Counted from the stretch's first letter, positions 48,619-56,982 are shown. The stretch is 64,000 nt of DNA from Clostridia bacterium (GCA_900770415.1 CAAGKN010000004.1:69657-133656); one strand, 5' to 3'. A program made the numbers and translations. Notes: a model not told the origin generated them from the sequence alone.

Positions 48619-48630
48619 TGTAATATTACA
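48619..48630. promoter_or_regulatory. Palindrome upstream of nrdD
   Basis: TGTAATATTACA is a perfect 12-bp dyad; TGTAATATT also occurs about 21 bases earlier. It lies 16 bases before the -35 box and could bind a regulator. It is not a clear NrdR box. Confidence 0.5.
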
Positions 48631-48645
48631 AAAAATCAATACATA

Positions 48646-48674
48646 TTGACTTTAAATATTGGTTAAGATAAAAT
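48646..48674 (+). promoter_or_regulatory. Promoter of nrdD-nrdG
   Basis: TTGACT at 48646 and TAAAAT at 48669, 17-base spacing. The leader to the nrdD start is about 140 bases and holds no element I recognise. Confidence 0.7.
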
Positions 48675-48818
48675 ACTTTTAAACCAAAAAACGGCATACA
48701 TTTTTTTTAAGCAAAAGGAGATACGCAAGTGCTGTAACCCAAGTAGCTGTAAGTGTATAACCATCATGTACAAAAGAAAAATATAAGGAGTAATAGTTGT
48801 AAAAGGGGGATACTACAC

Positions 48819-51095
48819 ATGCAAGTTATTAAAAGAGACGGAAGAATATCAGAGTATAATGATGAAAGGATTATTAAGGCTATAACACTAGCAATGTCAC
48901 ACACAACAGGTGGAGTTGATATAGATTTAGCTACAAAAATAGCAGATAGTGTAAGAAATCAATTAAAAGATAAAGTACAAGTATCTGTTTACGAGATTCA
49001 AGATATAGTTGAGAAAAAATTAATGGGTTCTTCTAGAAAAGAAGTAGCTCAAGAATATATTACATATAGATACAACAGAGATGTTGCAAGAAAAGCAAAA
49101 TCAAAAGACATGTTTTTGGAGATTATAGAAACAAAGTCTAATGATGTTACAAGAGAAAATGCTAATATGAATGCAGATACCCCTGCAGGAATGATGATGA
49201 AATTCGCATCAGAAACTACAAAACCATTTGTTGATGATTTCTTATTGTCAACAGAAGCAAGAACAGCAATAAAAAATGGATATATTCATATACATGACAA
49301 AGATTATTATCCAACAAAAAGTTTAACATGCTTACAACATCCACTAGATAAAATTTTAGAACATGGATTTAGAGCGGGACACGGAAGTTCTAGACCTGCT
49401 AAAAGAATTGAAACAGCAAGTATTATTGGATGTATATCACTAGAAACAGTTCAAAACGAAATGCACGGTGGACAAGCAATTCCTGCATTTGACTATTACT
49501 TAGCTCCTTATGTAAAAAAGACTTTTGTAGAAGAAGTTAAAAAAATAGAAAAAGTAATTGATGAAGATTTATCAAAACTTTATGATTACAAAGTAGAAGA
49601 CTATATTAAGAAAGATACAAAAGAATTAAAAGGTGATAAAAAATATATACAACTTGCAATAAATAATACTGTAGAAAGAGTTCACCAATCAATGGAAGCA
49701 TTTATACATAATATGAATACAATTCATTCAAGAGGCGGAAATCAAGTTGTATTTAGTTCTATAAATTATGGAACAGATACTTCTGCTGAGGGTAGATGTA
49801 TAATTAGAGAAATGCTTGCATCAACAGAAAAAGGTGTAGGAAATGGAGAAACTCCAATATTCCCAATTCAAATTTGGAAGAAAAAAAGAGGAGTAAATTA
49901 TTTACCACAAGATAAAAACTATGATTTATACAAATATGCATGTAAAGTTACAGCAAGAAGATTCTTTCCTAACTTTATAAATCTAGATGCTACATTTAAT
50001 CAACATCCAAAGTGGAGAGAAGATGATCCAAACAGATATTATTATGAGTGTGCAACTATGGGATGTAGAACAAGAGTATTTGCAGATAGACATGGAGAAG
50101 ATACATCAGTAGGAAGAGGAAACTTATCATTTACAACAGTAAATATTGTAAAAATAGCAATAGAATCAGCGAGAGAAGCACAAGAAAATTTAGGAATTAA
50201 CTTTGAACTTGGTAAAGGTAGCGAACAATACATGACAGAAAAATATAACAAAGAAGTTAAAAAGATATTCCTAAACAAATTAGAAAAATATACAGACATT
50301 GCAGCAAGACAATTATATGATAGATATAAATTCCAATGTAGTGCAGTTGCAAAACAATTTCCATTATTAATGTCAGGATTATGGCAAGGTAGTGAAAATT
50401 TAAAACCTAATGACAGAGTAGAACCAGTATTAAAACATGGAACATTAGGTATTGGATTTATAGGTTTAGCAGAGTGCTTAACAGTACTTACAGGAAAACA
50501 CCATGCTGAATCAGAAAAAGCACAAAAACTAGGAATAGAAATAATCACACAAATGAAAGAATCATGTGATAAATATTCGGAAAGATATGATTTAAACTAT
50601 TCAGTACTTGCAACACCAGCAGAAGGATTATCTGGAAGATTTACAAAAATGGATAGAAAAGAATATGGAACAATATTAGGAGTAACAGACAAAGATTATT
50701 ATACAAATAGTAACCATGTTCCAGTATGGTATAAATGTACAGCAGAAGAAAAAGCTAAAATTGAAGCACCTTATCATGCATTAACAGCAGGTGGACATAT
50801 ATTCTACATAGAATTAGATGGAGATGCTACACACAACCCAAATAGTGTAGAAGCAGTTGTAGATTTAATGGATAAATACAACATGGGATATGGCTCTATA
50901 AACCACACACGTTCTAGATGTTTAGATTGTGGATTTGAAAATGCTGATGCAAATTTAAAAGTATGCCCAATGTGTGGTGGAGAAAATATTGATACAATTC
51001 AAAGAATAACAGGTTATCTAGTAGGGACAACTTCTAGATGGAACAAAGGAAAATTAGCTGAATTACATGATAGAGTAACTCACACTGGAAAATAA
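48819..51095 (+). CDS. nrdD: Anaerobic (class III) ribonucleoside-triphosphate reductase
   Basis: 758 residues from the ATG at 48819 (the earlier in-frame ATG at 48753 lacks an SD). An ATP-cone domain opens the protein (VIKRDGRISEYNDERI). The barrel follows, with the C-terminal zinc site CLDCG...CPMCGG near residue 708 and the glycyl-radical segment RITGYLVGTTSRWNKGK near 732. It reduces NTPs to dNTPs under strict anaerobiosis, using a radical installed by NrdG. No aerobic reductase is in the window. Confidence 0.96.
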   Translation: MQVIKRDGRISEYNDERIIKAITLAMSHTTGGVDIDLATKIADSVRNQLKDKVQVSVYEIQDIVEKKLMGSSRKEVAQEYITYRYNRDVARKAKSKDMFLEIIETKSNDVTRENANMNADTPAGMMMKFASETTKPFVDDFLLSTEARTAIKNGYIHIHDKDYYPTKSLTCLQHPLDKILEHGFRAGHGSSRPAKRIETASIIGCISLETVQNEMHGGQAIPAFDYYLAPYVKKTFVEEVKKIEKVIDEDLSKLYDYKVEDYIKKDTKELKGDKKYIQLAINNTVERVHQSMEAFIHNMNTIHSRGGNQVVFSSINYGTDTSAEGRCIIREMLASTEKGVGNGETPIFPIQIWKKKRGVNYLPQDKNYDLYKYACKVTARRFFPNFINLDATFNQHPKWREDDPNRYYYECATMGCRTRVFADRHGEDTSVGRGNLSFTTVNIVKIAIESAREAQENLGINFELGKGSEQYMTEKYNKEVKKIFLNKLEKYTDIAARQLYDRYKFQCSAVAKQFPLLMSGLWQGSENLKPNDRVEPVLKHGTLGIGFIGLAECLTVLTGKHHAESEKAQKLGIEIITQMKESCDKYSERYDLNYSVLATPAEGLSGRFTKMDRKEYGTILGVTDKDYYTNSNHVPVWYKCTAEEKAKIEAPYHALTAGGHIFYIELDGDATHNPNSVEAVVDLMDKYNMGYGSINHTRSRCLDCGFENADANLKVCPMCGGENIDTIQRITGYLVGTTSRWNKGKLAELHDRVTHTGK

Positions 51096-51121
51096 AAGAA
51101 TATAAAAAATAGATTAAGTAT

Positions 51122-51143
51122 GGGTCGCAGCCTTCAACGACCC
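51122..51143. repeat. Intergenic GC-rich hairpin between nrdD and nrdG
   Basis: GGGTCG pairs with CGACCC around a 10-base loop, no T-run. Third member of the GC-rich intergenic hairpin set (2306, 37596). Confidence 0.6.
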
Positions 51144-51173
51144 GAAATTCAAATAAATTAGGAGATGGCTGAT

Positions 51174-51677
51174 ATGAAAATAGCTGGTTTTTATGATGAA
51201 AGTATATCAAATGGTTTGGGATGGAGAGCAGTCTTATTTGTAAGTGGCTGCCCACATCACTGTCCAGGATGCCACAATAAAGAAGCACAAGACTTTAATT
51301 ATGGTGAAGAATTTAATGAAGAAGAAATTCTAAAAAGAATAAAGGAAAATTCTATTTTAAATGGAATAACTATAAGTGGAGGGGAACCTCTATGTAAAGA
51401 AAATATTCCTGGGGTTTTAAAATTTATAAAAGATGTAAAAGCAATAAGGCCAGAATTTAACGTATGGTGTTACTCAGGATATACATTAGACCAACTTATA
51501 GATAGAAATGATGAAGAAACAAATAAATGCTTAAACGAAATAGATGTATTAGTTGATGGAAGATTTGTAGAAGCAAAAAAAGACCCAACGCTAAAATTTA
51601 GAGGTTCTAGCAACCAAAGAATATTAGATTTAAAACCAAGTTTGCAAACACATAAATTTATAGAATATAAATTATAA
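51174..51677 (+). CDS. nrdG: Anaerobic ribonucleotide reductase activating protein
   Basis: 167 residues. The radical-SAM cluster motif CPHHCPGC (CxxxCxxC) is near residue 24 and the SAM-binding ISGGEPL near 65. It installs the glycyl radical in NrdD, encoded just upstream. The ATG at 51174 is spaced 10 bases from AGGAG, unlike that at 51165. Confidence 0.96.
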   Translation: MKIAGFYDESISNGLGWRAVLFVSGCPHHCPGCHNKEAQDFNYGEEFNEEEILKRIKENSILNGITISGGEPLCKENIPGVLKFIKDVKAIRPEFNVWCYSGYTLDQLIDRNDEETNKCLNEIDVLVDGRFVEAKKDPTLKFRGSSNQRILDLKPSLQTHKFIEYKL

Positions 51678-51801
51678 ATATAAATGGGATTTTATTAATG
51701 TAAAATACTATATTTTGATTTTAAGTTTATTTTAATAATTTATATATAAAATAATTTCAATAATATTATGCTCATAAGAGCTATAAAAAAGGAGAGTGCT
51801 T

Positions 51802-52815
51802 ATGGAAGAGAAAGTCATTAAAGAAGGAAAAAAATCAGTTTTTGCAAAGAAGGAAGTTTGGATTTCTGGTATAATAGGATTGCTATTAGGAGCTGCAATT
51901 ATTATATTATTATATGTCCTAGGTGTACCTGGATTTGGAAATGAGACAATTGCAACAGTAAAAGGTAAAAGCATAAAAAAGAATGATATTTATAATGAGA
52001 TGAAAAAAGCAAATTCAGTAAATTATGCTTTAGATGTTGTTGATAGTGTAATATTAAAAAATAAATATAAACTTACAAGTGACCAAGAAAAAGAAATACA
52101 AGATCAAGCTGATTATTATATTTCAACATATCAAACATATTATGGTTATACAGAAGAAGAATTCTTAAAAGAAAATGGTTTTGAATCAAAAGAAGATTTT
52201 ATTAATTATTTAACATTAACTTATAAAAGAGATTTATACTATGTAGATTACTTAAAAACAAAAATTGACCAAGATGAAATTCAAAAATATTATGATGAAA
52301 ATGTATATGGAGAAATAAATACAAAACATATATTGGTAGAAACAAGTGATGAAGTTACAGACGAACAAGCAAAGGCAAAAGCAAAAGAAATAATAGCAAA
52401 ATTAGACTCTGGGAAAACATTTGATGAAGTAGCAGAAGAATATGGAGATGCTGTTATATATGAAGATTTAGGATATAATGGCTTTGAATCTAGCTTGGCT
52501 ACAGAATATGTAGAAGCAAGCAAAGCACTAGAAAACGGAACATATTCAAAAGAACCAGTAAAAACAGATTTTGGATATCATGTAATATACAAAGTAGATC
52601 AAAAGGATAAACCATCATTAGAAGAAGCTACTAACAGTATTGTTAAAATACTAGGGAAAAATTTAGAATCTGAAGATTCATATATAAAATATAAAGCACT
52701 AATAAAAATGAGAGAAGATAGCAAATTAAAATTTAAAGATAGCAAATATAAAGAAGAATATAAAAAATATTGCGAACAAATAAATGGTGAAGAAGAAACC
52801 ACAAACCAACGATAA
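51802..52815 (+). CDS. PrsA-like peptidyl-prolyl isomerase (parvulin), membrane anchored
   Basis: 337 residues. A membrane helix at about 20-41 has no lipobox cysteine, unlike Bacillus PrsA. A SurA-like N-terminal helix region follows, then a parvulin domain with INTKHILVETSDEVTDEQA near residue 170 and a VKTDFGYHVIYKVD end near 260. It helps fold exported proteins. GGAGAG precedes the ATG. Confidence 0.88.
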   Translation: MEEKVIKEGKKSVFAKKEVWISGIIGLLLGAAIIILLYVLGVPGFGNETIATVKGKSIKKNDIYNEMKKANSVNYALDVVDSVILKNKYKLTSDQEKEIQDQADYYISTYQTYYGYTEEEFLKENGFESKEDFINYLTLTYKRDLYYVDYLKTKIDQDEIQKYYDENVYGEINTKHILVETSDEVTDEQAKAKAKEIIAKLDSGKTFDEVAEEYGDAVIYEDLGYNGFESSLATEYVEASKALENGTYSKEPVKTDFGYHVIYKVDQKDKPSLEEATNSIVKILGKNLESEDSYIKYKALIKMREDSKLKFKDSKYKEEYKKYCEQINGEEETTNQR

Positions 52816-52855
52816 GTAACAACACTAAGAAAGCATAATATTGTATAGTACACGT

Positions 52856-52898
52856 AAAAAGGACAGTAGAAAGTAATTTTTTCTACTGCCTTTTTTGA
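52856..52898 (+). terminator. Rho-independent terminator
   Basis: AAAAAGGACAGTAGAAA pairs with TTTCTACTGCCTTTTTT with one mismatch; bidirectional between convergent genes. Confidence 0.9.
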
Positions 52899-52902
52899 TA
52901 CC

Positions 52903-53073
52903 TTATTCTTGATTACAACGGTAACTTCCACACATAGATTCATCTTCTGGATTTCCATTATTACAATTTTTGCAAGGTCTTACAATTATATCCTCTAATT
53001 CACATTTTTGAGTTTTTTCATTATTAAAAGCACAACTGCAAACCGTACAATTAATTAACTGTTTCTTTTCCAT
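52903..53073 (-). CDS. DUF1540 cysteine-rich protein
   Basis: 56 residues (too short for many gene callers). CTVCSCAFN near residue 9, then spaced cysteines to the end (CKNCNNG, CGSYRC), typical of the DUF1540 family of small metal-binding-like Clostridia proteins, often spore-associated. AAGGAGGAT lies 8 bases before the ATG. Confidence 0.82.
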   Translation of the reverse strand: MEKKQLINCTVCSCAFNNEKTQKCELEDIIVRPCKNCNNGNPEDESMCGSYRCNQE

Positions 53074-53146
53074 AAAAATAATCCTCCTTAAATCAAGATA
53101 TTAATATTATTTCCAATAATAAATAAAATTATTAAAATTAATTAAA

Positions 53147-53879
53147 TTATTTTTTTTCTGAATTTTTACAATTTAATTTTTTCGTTTCAGAACTTGAATT
53201 AATTTGAGCTTTGCAGTCAGTAGGCTTTTTAAAACTTAAATACCAACTAATACCATTTCTATTTTCTTTTATTTCTTTAACTCTTGCAGATAATTCATTA
53301 CAAGTTTTAGGTGCAGGAACTATAACAGGGTCACCAGGTAGCCAATTAGCTGGAGTAGAAGCCTTATTAGAATCTGCTGTTTGCAAAGCTTCTATAATTC
53401 TTAAAATTTCAGGAATGCATCTGCCTATATTTAGTGGATATACTAAAATAACTCTTATAATTCCTTTATCATCAATAATAAATACATTTCTTACAGTTTC
53501 GGTATTACTTATTTCATTTGCGACCATTCCATATCTTCTAGCAATTTCTCCGCTTCTATCAGCTATTACAGGAAACGGAACTCTTACACCAGTACGCATA
53601 CAAATATCATATAACCAAGCTAAATGTGAAGCATTGCTATCTATGCTAAGACCAAGCAAACAGGTATTTAAATTTTCAAAGTATGTATTCATTTTAGAAA
53701 AAGCAATAAACTCTGTTGTACAAACGGGGGGTAAAATCTCCAGGATGAGAAAAAAGAACAACCCACTTTCCTTTATAATCAGAAAGTTTAATATTTCCCA
53801 TTGTAGTTTGAGCTTCGAATTCAGGTGCAAATTCACCAATTTTAACATTACCATTCATCATAATTTCATAATTATTCAT
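53147..53879 (-). CDS. 1-Cys peroxiredoxin with a +1 shift in a C6 run
   Basis: A 243-residue Prx6/AhpC-TSA protein if one C is skipped at CCC-CGT (53724-53729). The N-terminal frame has VVLFSHPGDFTP; the second gives VCTTEFIAFSKM, together the hallmark PGDFTPVCTTE with the peroxidatic Cys. The remainder (FPVIADRSGEIARRYGM) is complete, and a long C-terminal extension contains LPGDPVIVPAP typical of 1-Cys Prx. It reduces peroxides. The disrupted motif is not a CGG site: the run is ACC-CCC-CGT, so P-site tRNA-Pro could slip +1 on CCCC. A real frameshift mutation or a base error in the C6 run is also possible. Confidence 0.75.
53724..53732 (-). other. CCC-C possible +1 shift site (peroxiredoxin)
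   Basis: Minus strand ACC-CCC-CGT-TTG; the intact family sequence needs ACC CCC c GTT TGT. The six-C run is exceptional in this A+T-rich DNA. Confidence 0.5.
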
Positions 53880-53957
53880 AAAAAATCCTCCTACATAATC
53901 TTCGTATATAATATGTAAGTAAAATAAAATATGTTAAATAAATAGTGTACATAAATA

Positions 53958-53986
53958 TTGAAAAGTACAAAAAAATATTATATAAT
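53958..53986 (+). promoter_or_regulatory. Promoter of the second beta-CASP gene
   Basis: TTGAAA at 53958 and TATAAT at 53981, 17-base spacing. Confidence 0.75.
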
Positions 53987-54040
53987 GCAAATGTTAGAAT
54001 TTGTTCCCATTAAAAAAATTTTTTGAATGGAGGGAAACTC

Positions 54041-55459
54041 ATGGGAAACAAAATTAAATTGTATCTAGACATAATGGCTTGTCATCCAGAAGTTACAGGA
54101 AGTTGCTTTCTAGCAGTTTTAAAACTTCCAAATCGGGAAACTGTCAAATTCGTAATTGATTGTGGACTTTTTCAAGAAAAAGAATATGATTCATTAAATA
54201 ATGAGTTGCCTTTTGATTGTGATGAAATATCATTTGTAGTAGTAACTCATAATCATGTGGATCATATTGGTAGACTACCACTATTATTTAAAAGAGGATA
54301 TAATGGAAAAGTATATTGCTCAACTCAGACTAAAATATTACTTCCATTAGCATTAAATGATAGTCAAAAAGTACTTGATGATGTATGTAAAAGAAAACAT
54401 CAATCATCACTTTATAATGTGAAAGATGTAGAAACAACATTAAACAATGTTGTTGGAGTTGATTTCAATAATAAAATTAAAGTTACTCCTAATATAGAAG
54501 TTACATTTTTAGAAAATGGACATCTAATAGGGGCGGCAATGATACTTATTGAAATCAATTATCCAGGGGAAGAACCCATAAATGTTTTATTTACAGGAGA
54601 TTATAACAATAAAAATGAATTCTTAAACTTGCATGAACTTCCAATGCGGGTTAGGAATAAGAGAATGTCTGTTGTTATAGAATCAACATACGGAGATACT
54701 TCTGTAGAAGAAATTAATCACGGATTCTTTTCTGAAAAGGTATTAGAGGCAATAGAGGAAAGAAAAACTATTATTCTTCCAGTTTTTTCACTAGGAAGAT
54801 CACAGGAGATTCTATTAAGGCTAAAAGAATTACAAGATACTAATAAGCTTGATGTAAATATTCCAATTTATTTTGATGGAAAACTGGCACAAGCTTATAC
54901 AGCATTGTATTGTAATTCTAAAATATTAATAGATGAAAGCAAAAAAGACTTTTTTCCACGGAATTTAGTTGCTGCAAATTGTGAAATAAGAGAAAAATTA
55001 TTACAAACTGATGATTGTAAAATAATTGTAACAACATCAGGAATGGGAACATATGGACCAGCGCAGGTCTATATACCATATTTTATTTCTAAAGAGAATG
55101 CACTAATACTTTTTACTGGATATACAGCAGAAGGAACTCTTGGAGCAAATCTAAAAAATGCGAAAAAAGGCGAGACTGTTAAAATTGGAGGTTTGATATT
55201 AAAAAAATTTGCAGATGTATCTTATTGTAATGAATTTTCTGCTCATGCAAAATCAGAAGAACTGATTGAATTCTTAAAAAATTTTAATAATTTAAGAGGT
55301 GTTTTGATAAACCATGGACAGACAAAAGCAAAAGAAGCGTTTGCAGAAAAAATTCTAAAAGAAATAAATATTAATGAAGTTGGAATTTTAAGTAGAGATT
55401 ATTTTTTTAGAATAGGGAGCTACGGAATTGTAAAAACTTTATCAACAAAATTTAAGTAA
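54041..55459 (+). CDS. Second beta-CASP metallo-hydrolase, of foreign codon use and with three in-frame CGG codons
   Basis: 472 residues from the ATG after GGAGGG. The zinc motif THNHVDHIGR is near residue 72, then GHLIGAAM near 162, FTGDYNN near 187 and a SAHAKSEELIEF segment near 402; beta-CASP between. Related to the protein at 647 but clearly divergent. Codons lean to T-ending forms (GTT, ACT, AAT) more than neighbours. Three in-frame CGG codons (54134, 54647, 54959) must be arginine, because shifting at any of them meets a stop within a few codons for the first and third. No other gene here has more than one such codon. This suggests recent gain from a donor with normal CGG. Confidence 0.8.
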   Translation: MGNKIKLYLDIMACHPEVTGSCFLAVLKLPNRETVKFVIDCGLFQEKEYDSLNNELPFDCDEISFVVVTHNHVDHIGRLPLLFKRGYNGKVYCSTQTKILLPLALNDSQKVLDDVCKRKHQSSLYNVKDVETTLNNVVGVDFNNKIKVTPNIEVTFLENGHLIGAAMILIEINYPGEEPINVLFTGDYNNKNEFLNLHELPMRVRNKRMSVVIESTYGDTSVEEINHGFFSEKVLEAIEERKTIILPVFSLGRSQEILLRLKELQDTNKLDVNIPIYFDGKLAQAYTALYCNSKILIDESKKDFFPRNLVAANCEIREKLLQTDDCKIIVTTSGMGTYGPAQVYIPYFISKENALILFTGYTAEGTLGANLKNAKKGETVKIGGLILKKFADVSYCNEFSAHAKSEELIEFLKNFNNLRGVLINHGQTKAKEAFAEKILKEININEVGILSRDYFFRIGSYGIVKTLSTKFK

Positions 55460-55467
55460 TGTTTTCC

Positions 55468-55507
55468 AAAAAAAGGTGCCAAAATATTTTGACACCTTTT
55501 TCTTTTG
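55468..55507 (+). terminator. Rho-independent terminator
   Basis: AAAAGGTGCCAAAA pairs with TTTTGACACCTTTT with one mismatch, followed by TCTTTT. Confidence 0.9.
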
Positions 55508-55515
55508 CTATTCTA

Positions 55516-55544
55516 TTGACATGATAGTTTTTTAGAAATAAAAT
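55516..55544 (+). promoter_or_regulatory. Promoter of fba
   Basis: TTGACA at 55516 and TAAAAT at 55539 with 17-base spacing. Confidence 0.82.
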
Positions 55545-55581
55545 AAAAACATAAAATAATAAAATTTAGGAGGTAATATTT

Positions 55582-56511
55582 ATGCCATTAGTAACAACAA
55601 AAGAAATGTTTGAAAAATCAATGGGAGAAGGGTTTGCAATAGGTGCATTTAACATAAATAACATGGAAATTATACAAGGAATTGTAGATGCTGCACAAAA
55701 ACAAAATTCACCAGTAATTCTTCAAGCTTCAAGTGGAGCAATAAAATATGCAAGAATAAAATATTTAATGAAAATGGTAGAAGCAGCAGTAGAAGAAACA
55801 AATATTCCAATAGCAATACATCTAGACCATGGCCCAGATTTTGAAACATGCAAAATGTGTATAGATAATGGATTTACATCAGTTATGATAGATGGTTCTA
55901 AATATAGTTTTGAAGAAAATGTAGCATTAACAAAAAAAGTTGTTGATTATGCACATGAAAGAGGAGTAGTTGTAGAAGCTGAATTAGGACAATTAGCTGG
56001 AATAGAAGATGATGTAAATGTTTCGGAAGAAGATGCAAAATATACAGATCCAGATCAAGCAAAAGAATTTGTAGAAAGAACAGGATGTGATTCTTTAGCA
56101 ATAGCAATAGGAACAAGCCATGGTGCATATAAATTCAAAGGTGAAGCACGTTTAAGAATGGATATATTAAAACAAGTAAAAGAGAAAATACCTAATACAC
56201 CAATAGTACTACATGGAGCTTCAACAGTAATACCAGAACTTGTAGAAACATGTAATAACTATGGAGGAGATATACCAGGAGCAAAAGGCGTACCAGATGA
56301 AATACTACATGAAGCTAGTTTATCAGGAGTATCAAAAATAAATGTAGACACAGATTTAAGACTAGCTTTTACAGGAGAAATAAGAAAATCATTAGCAGAA
56401 AATCCATCTGCATTTGACCCAAGAAAATATTTAACTCCAGCAAGAGAAAAAATAACAGAAGTAGTAGAACATAAGATAAGAGACGTATTTGGATCAAGCA
56501 ACAAAGCATAA
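55582..56511 (+). CDS. fba: Class II fructose-bisphosphate aldolase
   Basis: 309 residues. GAFNINNMEI near residue 17, HLDHGPDFETC near 82 with the zinc His, EAELGQLAG near 134, and GTSHGAYK near 178 plus LHGAST near 212, all typical of class II aldolases. It splits fructose-1,6-bisphosphate in glycolysis. AGGAGG precedes the start. Confidence 0.96.
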   Translation: MPLVTTKEMFEKSMGEGFAIGAFNINNMEIIQGIVDAAQKQNSPVILQASSGAIKYARIKYLMKMVEAAVEETNIPIAIHLDHGPDFETCKMCIDNGFTSVMIDGSKYSFEENVALTKKVVDYAHERGVVVEAELGQLAGIEDDVNVSEEDAKYTDPDQAKEFVERTGCDSLAIAIGTSHGAYKFKGEARLRMDILKQVKEKIPNTPIVLHGASTVIPELVETCNNYGGDIPGAKGVPDEILHEASLSGVSKINVDTDLRLAFTGEIRKSLAENPSAFDPRKYLTPAREKITEVVEHKIRDVFGSSNKA

Positions 56512-56532
56512 ATTTCCTAGTATATATAAATA

Positions 56533-56559
56533 GAGAAGAGCTAGTCTTTAGCTCTTCTC
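56533..56559. terminator. Bidirectional terminator between fba and smpB
   Basis: GAGAAGAGCTA pairs with TAGCTCTTCTC; it overlaps the last codons of smpB on the other strand. Confidence 0.75.
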
Positions 56560-56982
56560 ATTCTCATTTCAGCATCTTTTTTTGCAATTTCTCGTCTTTT
56601 GTCATATAGTTTTTTCCCTTTACCTATTCCTAATTCAACTTTTACAAAGTTACCTTTGAAATACATAGAAATTGGAACTAGGGAATATCCTTTTTGTTTA
56701 ATTAATCCAACAAGTTTATTTATTTCTCTTTTATTTACTAATAGCTTTCTATCACGTAATGGATTTTTATTATAAATGTTTCCAAATTCATAAGGACTTA
56801 TATGTAATCCGTATATATATAATTCACCATTCTTTATATTAGCATAGCTGTCTTTTAAATTAACTTTACCGATTTCTAATAGATTTAATTTCTGTGCCAG
56901 ACAAAACAATACCAGTTTCTAAAGTATCAATAATCTCATAATTGTGTCTTGCAACAGGATTTTTTGCAATTTGTTTAGACAT
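56541..56982 (-). CDS. smpB: SsrA-binding protein SmpB, read through a CGG +1 site
   Basis: SmpB binds tmRNA and brings it to stalled ribosomes for trans-translation. The ATG at 56982 (AAAGAGG upstream) opens MSKQIAKNPVARHNYEII, the standard SmpB start, then LSGTEIKSIRN to the CGG at 56871. Skipping the C gives Gly38 and GKVNLKDSYANI, the family core, to the stop at 56541: 146 residues, a normal SmpB length. Without the shift translation ends at once (CGG-TAA). The C-terminus DKRREIAKKDAEMRMRRAKD is the usual basic tail. A rescue factor for stalled ribosomes that itself needs a slow or empty-codon shift is notable. Confidence 0.95.
56869..56871 (-). other. CGG +1 shift site (smpB, Gly38)
   Basis: Minus-strand context AAT-CGG-TAA; reading AAT c GGT AAA GTT AAT avoids the TAA and restores Arg-Asn-Gly-Lys-Val-Asn-Leu of SmpB. 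Confidence 0.95.

Noticed and set aside
48619..48630. NrdR box upstream of nrdD
   Set aside because: The dyad TGTAATATTACA does not fit the NrdR consensus well and only one good copy is present, so it is listed only as an unknown palindrome.
48753..48818. nrdD start at 48753
   Set aside because: No ribosome binding site, and the added residues are not part of the NrdD ATP cone.
53211..53918. Plus-strand ORF opposite the peroxiredoxin
   Set aside because: It is the complement of a recognisable peroxiredoxin and has no family features of its own.
10382..56871. Reassignment of CGG to another amino acid (Trp or Gln, as reported for some Firmicutes)
   Set aside because: Reading CGG as any amino acid in zero frame still leads to stops or non-family sequence; only a frame change restores the proteins.
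10382..56871. Ten pseudogenes by independent mutation
   Set aside because: The genes are core functions (dxs, smpB, relA, recJ, xseA), show no other damage, and share one lesion type.
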